13,018 nt of DNA from Pseudomonadota bacterium. GTDB taxonomy: Bacteria; Pseudomonadota; Alphaproteobacteria; Micropepsales; Micropepsaceae. The notes under the pieces are model-generated. The model ran no database searches and was not told where the DNA came from. It saw only the letters and a list, made by a program, of their open reading frames with translations. Made by a program: the position numbers and the translations under genes. Every line of letters starts with the position of its first letter. Positions within the stretch are counted from its first letter, which is position 1. This document shows, piece after piece, positions 6,854-13,018 of the stretch. Location: the NCBI GenBank assembly GCA_021817355.1, contig JAKAVI010000363.1, positions 1 through 13,018 of the forward strand. The letters are read 5' to 3'.

Positions 6854-7792
6854 ATGAACACGCGCCGCTTCCCAGCCACATTCGTGATAACGGCGATCTT
6901 TGCGACCTTCGTGGGTCTTGTGACGGCCAGCGCCAAAACCCTGAAGGTGGGCTCCAACCAACTTTATAAGGCGCCAAGTGATGCAGCCCGTGTGGTAAAG
7001 CCCGGAGATACAGTGGATATTGAGCCCGGTACCTATTACGACTGCGCGGTCTGGACAAGTAATGATATTACTATAATGGGATCCGGCCCTGGTGTTGTAC
7101 TGACTGACAAAACCTGTGAGGGCAAGGCGATCTTCGTAATTCATGCTAACAACGTGACGGTCAATGGCATTACATTCCAACGCGCACGGGTACCGGACGC
7201 AAATGGCGCTGGAATTCGCGAGGAGGGTGTCAACCTTACTCTTAATAATGATAAGTTCCTCGACAATCAGGAAGGCATCCTGGCTGGCGATAATCCGACA
7301 AGTTCGATTATCATCAGAGACAGTGAATTCGATCATAACGGCGGCTGTATGAGATCCTGTGCACATGGCATTTATGTCGGTCACATTGCGCTTCTGCAGA
7401 TCGAGGGATCGCGCTTTTTTGACACGCAGGTGGGGCATCACATCAAGTCCAGAGCCATGCGTACCGTTCTTATCGGCAATCATATTGAAGACGGACCGCA
7501 TGGTACTGCCAGCTACGAAGTTGACATACCCAATGGTGGAACGCTGGTGATGACCAATAACGTGGTCGAGAAGGGCCCCCATAACCAGAATCACTCCGCA
7601 GCAGTGGTGATCGGCGAAGAAGGTGTCTCGCAGCCAACTGCTGAGCTCGTCTTCAAACACAATAGTTTCACCAATGACGGTCCGCCAACTGTGTTTGTCC
7701 GTAACATTACGGCAACGCCGGCACGGCTGATCGGTAATACCTTCAAGGGAAATGCCATTAGGCCACTCGTTGGTGATGGTTCGGTGCACTAA
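6854..7792 (+). CDS. Secreted right-handed parallel beta-helix protein (first paralogue)
   Basis: The 312-residue protein begins with a Sec signal peptide (residues 1-28: RR, hydrophobic FVITAIFATFVGLVTA, cleavage near ASA). The rest consists of short repeating rungs such as NDITIMGSGPGVVL, NNVTVNGITFQRARV, VNLTLNNDKFLDN and SSIIIRDSEFDHN, the signature of a right-handed parallel beta-helix (pectate-lyase-like fold). Folds of this kind bind or cleave acidic polysaccharides, or epimerise them. The block GHHIKSRA (194-201) followed by SYEVDIPNGG is, from memory, typical of a bacterial beta-helix subfamily of unknown activity. Two cysteines (in YYDCAVW and DKTCEGK) are shared with the second copy at 9810 and may form a disulfide. 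A GGAA 8 bases before the ATG is a modest ribosome binding site. It is the first gene of a three-gene operon. Enzymatic activity is not proven by the sequence. Confidence 0.9.
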   Translation: MNTRRFPATFVITAIFATFVGLVTASAKTLKVGSNQLYKAPSDAARVVKPGDTVDIEPGTYYDCAVWTSNDITIMGSGPGVVLTDKTCEGKAIFVIHANNVTVNGITFQRARVPDANGAGIREEGVNLTLNNDKFLDNQEGILAGDNPTSSIIIRDSEFDHNGGCMRSCAHGIYVGHIALLQIEGSRFFDTQVGHHIKSRAMRTVLIGNHIEDGPHGTASYEVDIPNGGTLVMTNNVVEKGPHNQNHSAAVVIGEEGVSQPTAELVFKHNSFTNDGPPTVFVRNITATPARLIGNTFKGNAIRPLVGDGSVH

Positions 7793-7794
7793 GA

Positions 7795-9768
7795 TTGCTA
7801 CGGCTCAGTGTAGGTTTTCTGTTGGCATTGTATCTGACCGCGCCGCTTATAGCGCGGGACAGGGTAGGGGCCATTTCGTGGCCCGGATTCCAGATTATTA
7901 TTTGGCAGAACAAGACGGTGCCCCAGTACCTCAAGCTTCGTGCTATGGGAGTTACAGCGGCCCGGGTACAGGCCAACCGTCATGGCGAAACGCGGGCGTC
8001 CGCTGCGCGGAAGGTAGCGCCGCTCAAGCTTGCGGGGCTGCGGCCCTATATCGAGAATATCGCCACCGACTTTTATTCGGCCTATCATCGCTGGACGCCA
8101 CATAAGCCAGTCAATTGGCGCTTTGTCGAGTTACAGGCGCTCGCCGCAAAAGGTGGGCAGGATAAGTACATATTCCGGCGTCAACCCAGCCTGTCCGATC
8201 GCCATGCCCTCAGAGTAATCGAGAGGCGCCTGACCCAAACCGTACGGGCCTATGCCGCCTACCATCCCCTATACTTCAATTTGGGAGATGAAACAGGTAT
8301 CGCTGACCTTTCAGCCGCATGGGACTTCGATTATTCGCGACCATCGCTCCGCGCCATGCGCGTGTGGCTACGCCGTCAGTATCGAACGCTGGCAGCGCTC
8401 AATCGGGAGTGGGGAACCCAATTCCCGGACTGGCGCGATGTAACTCCACCAACCACAACTGAGACGATGGCCCGGACCGATGGGAATTATGCAGCCTGGT
8501 CTGATTTCAAAGCATTCATGGATTTCGCCTTTGCAAATGCCATCCATGATGGCAGTAGCGCCGTACATCGCGGTGCCCCCTGGGCCCGGTCTGCGATTGA
8601 GGGCGCGCAAATACCGGGCTGGGGTGGCTACGATTACGCACGGTTGGCCCCCGCTGTGGACGTTATGGAACTTTATGATGTGGGAGAAAATCTCGCGCTA
8701 GCACAAAGCTTCCATCCAGGTCTTATAGCGCTCACAACTTCCAACTGGTCGCACCCGAATGCCCAGCACTACGCCTGGCGGGAATTTTTGCGCGGAACGC
8801 GGGGTATGATCTTGTGGGACCCAACCAATGGACTAGTTCAACCTGATGGAGAAGTCACCACAGAGGGAAAGCGGGCTGCATGTTTCTTTGCCGAAATGCG
8901 AACCGGTGTCGGCCCACTGATTAGGTCAAGCGAACGGCTCATGGCACCGGTCGCAATTCTTTATTCTCCAGAAAGTTTTCGTATTCAGTGGCTACTGGAT
9001 CATAGAAATCTTGGCGAGGCCTGGACCCAGCGCGGTTCGGCCGCCGAAAATGAGGACAACGCCGTACGCCGAACGCAGCACAGGGACTACAAAATGTTCC
9101 TACAATTGGGGCTTACCCCGGAATTTGTCGACGAGCGCCAAATTAGCGCGGGAATTCTAGTAAAAAGACGGGAAAAGATTCTCATCTTGCCGCAGACCCT
9201 TTCGCTGTCGCGACGCTCAGCCGGCGCCATTCGCAATTTTGTGAAGGCTGGGGGGATACTCGTTACGGATGGTCAAGTTGGGTTGTTCGACGGTCACGGT
9301 CGCCGCCTTGCACTCACATTGTTGGCCCACTTACTGAAATCCGGAAACCCGCACGTGGTCGCTCTGCCAGCTTCTCACGCGCTTGCGGTGGCAATGGTTT
9401 TAAACGTTCTAAGGGCCGCAGACATTTCTTGGCAGGCCCGGATAAGAACACCCGCTGACCGGATCGAGGAGTTTGTCTATCAGCATGGATCTGTCAGGCT
9501 GCTTGTCTTGCTTTCTGACGCAAGCATATCGGAGACTGGTCGCTCCGTTCCCGTCACCCTTTTGTTGCCCCATGCCGCCAACGCCTACGATATCCGCGCC
9601 CGACGCTTTCTCGGAAACGCCGTCAACATTAAAGTCGATGTCAGCAATGCGAACCCGACCGTACTTGCCTTAACAAACGCACCACTCTCCCGACGTGTGT
9701 GCCGAGAACTATTTAAGTGGGACACGTGCCCCGATCAACCGCATGACGTACACAAGAAAATGCGGTAG
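7795..9768 (+). CDS. Secreted GH42-like glycoside hydrolase (beta-galactosidase-type TIM barrel plus amidotransferase-like domain)
   Basis: The 657-residue protein starts at a TTG two bases after the stop of the preceding gene. No ATG or GTG start is available in frame after the stop at 7759, so translation is probably coupled. Residues 1-20 form a signal peptide (SVGFLLALYLTAPLIA). Residues about 30-370 resemble the GH42/GH-A clan barrel: NLGDETG (E166 a candidate acid/base), LNREWGTQFPDW (202-213, the GH42-like LNxxWGT motif), and VDVMELYDVGEN with E292 and E298 as nucleophile candidates. Residues about 385-505 resemble the class-I glutamine-amidotransferase-like domain found behind GH42 barrels (VAILYSPESFR, then FVKAGGILVTDGQVGLFD). 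A beta-rich C-terminal segment follows. The likely role is hydrolysis of a galactoside or related glycan in the periplasm or outside the cell. Substrate and exact family are inferred, not shown. Confidence 0.8.
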   Translation: MLRLSVGFLLALYLTAPLIARDRVGAISWPGFQIIIWQNKTVPQYLKLRAMGVTAARVQANRHGETRASAARKVAPLKLAGLRPYIENIATDFYSAYHRWTPHKPVNWRFVELQALAAKGGQDKYIFRRQPSLSDRHALRVIERRLTQTVRAYAAYHPLYFNLGDETGIADLSAAWDFDYSRPSLRAMRVWLRRQYRTLAALNREWGTQFPDWRDVTPPTTTETMARTDGNYAAWSDFKAFMDFAFANAIHDGSSAVHRGAPWARSAIEGAQIPGWGGYDYARLAPAVDVMELYDVGENLALAQSFHPGLIALTTSNWSHPNAQHYAWREFLRGTRGMILWDPTNGLVQPDGEVTTEGKRAACFFAEMRTGVGPLIRSSERLMAPVAILYSPESFRIQWLLDHRNLGEAWTQRGSAAENEDNAVRRTQHRDYKMFLQLGLTPEFVDERQISAGILVKRREKILILPQTLSLSRRSAGAIRNFVKAGGILVTDGQVGLFDGHGRRLALTLLAHLLKSGNPHVVALPASHALAVAMVLNVLRAADISWQARIRTPADRIEEFVYQHGSVRLLVLLSDASISETGRSVPVTLLLPHAANAYDIRARRFLGNAVNIKVDVSNANPTVLALTNAPLSRRVCRELFKWDTCPDQPHDVHKKMR

Positions 9769-9796
9769 GCGCGCGCGTACCTGGTCGGGAGAAATC

Positions 9797-9800
9797 GGAG
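9797..9800 (+). promoter_or_regulatory. Ribosome binding site of the second beta-helix gene
   Basis: GGAG lies 9 bases before the ATG at 9810 and supports this start over the internal GTG further down. That internal start would remove the basic N-region of the signal peptide. Confidence 0.65.
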
Positions 9801-9809
9801 AGCTAGGTC

Positions 9810-10856
9810 ATGATCTCCCCGTTTGGTGATTATTTACGGGTCCGCGCTGGACGTAAGGCTGTACTCGTGATGTTGGCTGCTTTTGTCGCCCTCGCGCCAT
9901 CGTCAGTGCTCGCGACCATCTATCGCGTGGGTCCGAACCAGACGCTTAGGGAGCCAAGTCAGGCGTCGCGCCTTGTTGCGTCGGGAGATACGGTGCTGAT
10001 CGAGCCGATGCCTGGAGGCTATTACGACTGTGCGGTTTGGCACGCCGATAACCTCACCATTGAGGGTGTTGGCCCGAATGTGCTCATGACGGACATGACC
10101 TGCCAAGGCAAGGCGATCTTTGTCACGCGCGGTCGCCATATTACGATCCGCAATCTGACGTTTGCACGGGCCCGCGTTCGGGATTGGAACGGCGCGGGTA
10201 TTCGCGCGGAAGGTGCTGATTTGCGAGTCGAGCACGTCCGCTTCAACAACAATGAAAGTGGAATATTGGTCGCGGATTCACCCGGCAGCCGCATCCTTAT
10301 CAAAGACAGTCAATTTGTCGCCAATGGAGTATGCGGGCCCAATCACTGCGGCGGAAGTATAGAGGTTGGAAGGATTGCAGAACTCGACGTCATCAATTGC
10401 CGGATCAAGAGTTCAAAGGGCGGCGATGACATTCGTTCGTTGGCTGGTCAGACTAATCTTATTGGCGATACTATCACCGATAACCGGAAAATATCCACGG
10501 CCTATCTTGTGGACCTGCCAGATGGCGGATCTCTTTCTATGCATAACAACACACTTAAATTAACTCCTCTGTCGATGCCGCCACCGGCGCTCGTCAGGAT
10601 CATGCAGGGCCTGGGAGCACAAAGTGTTAAAACTCTTGCTTTTTCTGATAATACGCTACGCGATGACACCGGACATTCCGTAACATTCGTATTGAACTGG
10701 AGTGGCGCCAGCGCAGTGATGGTTCATAACCACCTGTCGGGCGGCGGTACGGCGGTGAGCAGTTCCGGCCATCTCTGGTTCCTGATAAAGTCTTGGATTC
10801 ACTTTTGCATCGATAAATCCAAGGCAATTGCGCGCCTTGTGCGGGCACATCTATGA
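9810..10856 (+). CDS. Secreted right-handed parallel beta-helix protein (second, diverged paralogue)
   Basis: The 348-residue protein is a clear paralogue of the product at 6854. Shared landmarks in the same order include the GxNQ...PSxAxRxV start, GxYYDCAVW, MTDxTCxGKAIFV, NGAGIRxEG, ILVADSP/ILAGDNP, and VDLPDGGSLSMHNN for VDIPNGGTLVMTNN. A signal peptide spans about residues 1-35 (KAVLVMLAAFVALAPSSVLA), with an N-region longer than in the first copy. The usual GHHIKSRA block is replaced by GDDIRSLA (205-212), changing the His and Lys/Arg residues. The C-terminus carries an extra hydrophobic, aromatic tail (HLWFLIKSWIHFCI) followed by basic residues, possibly a membrane or surface anchor. 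It begins 41 bases after the glycosidase gene and is probably last in the operon. No intrinsic terminator was identified downstream. Confidence 0.9.
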   Translation: MISPFGDYLRVRAGRKAVLVMLAAFVALAPSSVLATIYRVGPNQTLREPSQASRLVASGDTVLIEPMPGGYYDCAVWHADNLTIEGVGPNVLMTDMTCQGKAIFVTRGRHITIRNLTFARARVRDWNGAGIRAEGADLRVEHVRFNNNESGILVADSPGSRILIKDSQFVANGVCGPNHCGGSIEVGRIAELDVINCRIKSSKGGDDIRSLAGQTNLIGDTITDNRKISTAYLVDLPDGGSLSMHNNTLKLTPLSMPPPALVRIMQGLGAQSVKTLAFSDNTLRDDTGHSVTFVLNWSGASAVMVHNHLSGGGTAVSSSGHLWFLIKSWIHFCIDKSKAIARLVRAHL

Positions 10857-11332
10857 AAGGGCTCCTGACGCGCGCCATGCAGGTCCGAGGCAGTATCCAA
10901 TAACAGTGTGCCACCGCTGTGGTTACGCATCGCTAGAGGCGTATGATCGCCGCGGTCCGCTCGCAAGAAACCGGAGTTGAAGACAGAAATTGTAGCCTCA
11001 GTGGTAGGTCCGTCCTAGGGTTTCTGGCGTTGGCTAATTGGGGACTGGCAGTTGGTAAGTGATCGAGAAAGTAGGCAAGTTTCCACCGCGGAGCATGCAA
11101 ATTACCTTTAACGAGGGCCAATCGTTGGGCGGACAGTGTGGACACGCCCCATCTGCCTTGCCAACATGGCCCGTACGCAGCTTTGCCCCGGTCATCGGGG
11201 CGGCCCACGAGCACAAATAGCGAAACAGGCCCCTCCGCAGCATCAGTGCTTCCTGCCAACTGGCAAGTACATATGTCTGACGCTCTTCTCTCAGGTGGCT
11301 TGGTTTAAAGCGCGTAGCCGCAAAAAAGTACC
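10857..11332. other. Spacer without a recognised gene
   Basis: These 476 bases lie between the 3' ends of the plus-strand cassette and the small minus-strand gene, so transcription from both sides converges here. Open frames at 10933-11259 and 11034-11354 (both minus, different phases) have no ribosome binding site, overlap each other and match nothing I recognise. A short CCAC-CGCT-GTGG hairpin occurs around 10911-10922 but lacks a T-run, so it is not called as a terminator. Confidence 0.5.
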
Positions 11333-11527
11333 TCAGTCGCTTTGCCGGCGCCAACGGCTGCCTTTGCGCCTGGCTCTAGTCGCTGCAAGCTCAGTTGGTT
11401 CCACGTCCAACTTTATGGCTAGCAGGCCGCGTGTTGGTTTGCCGTCAGGGATGTCGTCATTACGGATATACCAGATCAGCACGATGAAGACGGCTATTAT
11501 CGAAAAAAGATAATAAAGCCCTTGCAT
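11333..11527 (-). CDS. Small single-span membrane protein, conserved-type, unknown function
   Basis: The 64-residue protein starts at ATG 11527 rather than the upstream ATG at 11551. A GGAG on the minus strand (bases 11538-11541) sits 10 bases before 11527, and the residues before it (SGRRQKI) look like leader sequence. Residues about 4-22 (LYYLFSIIAVFIVLIWYI) form one transmembrane helix. The motif RNDDIPDGKPTRGLLAI follows, and then a basic tail. The layout of a short helix, an acidic-Pro-Asp-Gly turn and GLLA resembles small conserved proteobacterial membrane proteins I have seen annotated as hypothetical; I cannot name the family. It may act with the envelope or polysaccharide genes around it, but this is only context. 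Confidence 0.55.
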   Translation of the reverse strand: MQGLYYLFSIIAVFIVLIWYIRNDDIPDGKPTRGLLAIKLDVEPTELAATRARRKGSRWRRQSD

Positions 11528-12141
11528 GATTTTTTGTCTCCGACCACTCAAAGCTCTAGAGGAGTTATATCCGCCCTTTTTACGACACTCTACGCGAAAA
11601 TGCCCATCACTTTACCACACGGCCATTCTATGACCTCCGAGCCGCTTCCAATATCAAGGCGCGGTCGACGAGGTGACAATGCCGGTTTGCTCGGAACGTG
11701 TTAGACAGATGTTTCAGATCCACCGTGTATCTTGGCACAGACCGTACGCTTGGTCTCACAAGCTGACGCAGGACACTATGTTCCGGCCTATCTCCTACGG
11801 CGCCCTATGCCCGGGTCACGAGCGGTCTGGGAAGAGTTCAACTTTACCACAAAAAAAAGGGGCGAGAGCCAGTCGTTGTTTCGCGCACTGGTGCAAGGCC
11901 GTAATTCGATCAGTAGCAATCCCAAGCGCAGCGTCGCGAGTTTGTTTATGAAGCGGGCGTCGCATCTTGTGCCGGAATTCTCTCTGCTCCCCAGGTAGGA
12001 GTGCAGCATTCGTACGATCTCGACGTAGCTGGGTTATGCGTCTTGTCTTTTGATTGGAATCGTCAATAGCCTGCGCCACGGACAGTGGATTTTGTCTTTA
12101 TATTTAGTTGGTCGCGCGACGCGCAAAAGTGGAAAGGCCAA
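11528..12141. other. Spacer with no recognised gene
   Basis: These 614 bases lie between galE and the small membrane protein gene, both on the minus strand. Open frames (11732-11998 plus, 11816-12079 minus, 11788-12009 minus) overlap in different phases, have no ribosome binding sites and are not recognised. Decayed coding sequence is possible. The part just right of 11541 must hold the promoter of the small gene unless it is co-transcribed with galE. A palindrome GTCGCGCGAC lies near 12112-12121, shortly after the galE stop codon; it is not followed by a T-run in the galE direction. Confidence 0.5.
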
Positions 12142-13018
12142 TTACGAATTGAAACGGCGTTCCCATTCCAGAGCCGAGGCGATGATAATATTGGGATCCT
12201 CGTACTTCGGTATCCATTGCAACGCCTTTTTCAAGCGAGTTGAATTTGCAACAATCATAGGTGGGTCTCCCGAGCGCCTGGGGCTTTCACGAACCGCCAG
12301 CGGGCACCCTGTGACTTGTTCAACGGAACGAACTATTTCACGAACGCTCAATCCACGACCATATCCACAATTGAAAGTGGAGGACTGTCTTCCCGCGCGC
12401 AGGGCATCAAGGGCAAGTAGATGAGCATCGACCAGATCGGTCACATGAATGTAATCACGAATGCCAGTGCCGTCTGGCGTTGGGTAGTCAGTTCCAAAAA
12501 TTTCAAGGTAAGGAACTCGTCCGAGCGCAGCTTGAGTCGCACGTTTAATCAAATGCGTCGCGGACGGGTTTGACTGACCTGTTCGCCCGTGCGGGTCGGC
12601 ACCTGCGACATTGAAATAGCGAAGTATAATATGGCGAAAGTCATGGGCTTTGGACGCGTCTGCCAGCATCCATTCAGTCATGAGTTTTGACCGGCCATAT
12701 GGGTTAATCGGAACTTGGTGAGCTTCTTCATCAACATTCGGAGTGCTTGGAACGCCATACACTGCGGCTGTTGATGAAAACACAAAATTCTTCACGCTCA
12801 TTTCAACGCACGTTTGGATCAGCGCATGCGAGTTTATTGTATTGTTTGCGTAATACTTTAGGGGAATCTGGACTGATTCCGGTACGATGATGGAACCTGC
12901 GAAGTGGATTACCGCATCAATTTTATGCGCGATAATAAGTTCGCGCACCAGCTGCGTGTTTGCGACATCTCCAGCGGCAAAAACTGCATGTTCAGGTACC
13001 TGAGAACGTGATCCTGTT
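12142..13018 (-). CDS. galE: UDP-glucose 4-epimerase GalE (N-terminus beyond window)
   Basis: The frame is open to the right edge, so about 30 residues with the NAD-binding GxxGxxG are missing. The GTG at 12948 is internal. The 291 visible codons show the extended short-chain dehydrogenase features of GalE: VIHFAGSIIVPESV, FSSTAAVYG with the active-site Ser/Thr, the catalytic NPYGRSK (YxxxK), and ILRYFNVAGADPHGRTGQ. Further on come LEIFGTDYPTPDGTGIRDYIHV (substrate pocket) and FNCGYGRGLSVREIV. The cytoplasmic enzyme interconverts UDP-glucose and UDP-galactose, a precursor step for exopolysaccharide or lipopolysaccharide. The sugar nucleotide specificity (Glc versus GlcNAc) cannot be settled, but the motifs fit GalE well. 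Its place next to secreted glycan-acting genes supports a polysaccharide locus. The stop TAA is at 12142-12144. Confidence 0.95.
   Translation of the reverse strand, partial: TGSRSQVPEHAVFAAGDVANTQLVRELIIAHKIDAVIHFAGSIIVPESVQIPLKYYANNTINSHALIQTCVEMSVKNFVFSSTAAVYGVPSTPNVDEEAHQVPINPYGRSKLMTEWMLADASKAHDFRHIILRYFNVAGADPHGRTGQSNPSATHLIKRATQAALGRVPYLEIFGTDYPTPDGTGIRDYIHVTDLVDAHLLALDALRAGRQSSTFNCGYGRGLSVREIVRSVEQVTGCPLAVRESPRRSGDPPMIVANSTRLKKALQWIPKYEDPNIIIASALEWERRFNS

Noticed and set aside
6836..7789. Long minus-strand open frame of 317 codons opposite the first beta-helix gene
   Set aside because: It mirrors the plus-strand gene almost exactly, has no signal or domain of its own, and its plus-strand partner has a clear signal peptide, fold and paralogue.
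10903..10925. Inverted repeat after the second beta-helix gene as terminator
   Set aside because: The stem is only four pairs (CCAC/GTGG) and no T-run follows.
11732..11998. Plus-strand frame of 88 codons in the spacer left of galE
   Set aside because: No ribosome binding site, overlapping frames of similar length on the other strand, and no recognised motif.
1..13018. tRNA, rRNA genes or a CRISPR array
   Set aside because: No T-loop-like GTTCRANNC within a cloverleaf context, no rRNA-like segment and no regularly spaced repeats were seen on either strand.

Overview
The window looks like part of a GC-rich proteobacterial chromosome, probably alphaproteobacterial. The suggestion rests on the NUDIX-MFS pair, the PEP-CTERM protein, the FemAB/GNAT protein and the style of the secreted beta-helix proteins; no ribosomal or other marker gene is present to confirm it. 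It falls into two parts: an ordinary housekeeping end (1-2816) and an envelope/exopolysaccharide-type accessory region (about 2817-13018) with long gene-poor spacers and decayed sequence.

Left end: the remains of an ISAs1-family transposase gene, frameshifted near 503 and cut off near 868, lie directly against what looks like the 3' end of a TMEM175/DUF1211-type membrane protein gene. Convergent to this, on the minus strand, are a NUDIX hydrolase and an MFS transporter whose genes overlap by 4 bases (GTGA), so they form one operon.

Middle: after a 1.1-kb spacer holding one possible small membrane protein come a FemAB-like GNAT acyltransferase (3946-4962) and a secreted PEP-CTERM protein (5285-5965). 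The PEP-CTERM gene has an almost perfect sigma-54 (-24/-12) promoter, a strong ribosome binding site and a GC-rich hairpin/T-run terminator, so it appears to be a single-gene transcription unit. About 0.83 kb of non-coding sequence follows, with several inverted repeats.

Right: a tight three-gene cassette (6854-10856) encodes a secreted right-handed beta-helix protein, a secreted GH42-like glycoside hydrolase of 657 residues, and a second, diverged copy of the beta-helix protein. Spacings of 2 and 41 bases imply one transcript. The arrangement suggests extracytoplasmic recognition or cleavage of a polysaccharide. On the minus strand follow a probable 64-residue single-span membrane protein and, running off the right edge, UDP-glucose 4-epimerase (galE), which supplies UDP-galactose for polysaccharide synthesis. 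Taken together, the right two-thirds read as an exopolysaccharide/biofilm-matrix locus; exosortase, glycosyltransferases and Wzx/Wzy-type genes are not in view and, if linked, lie outside the window.
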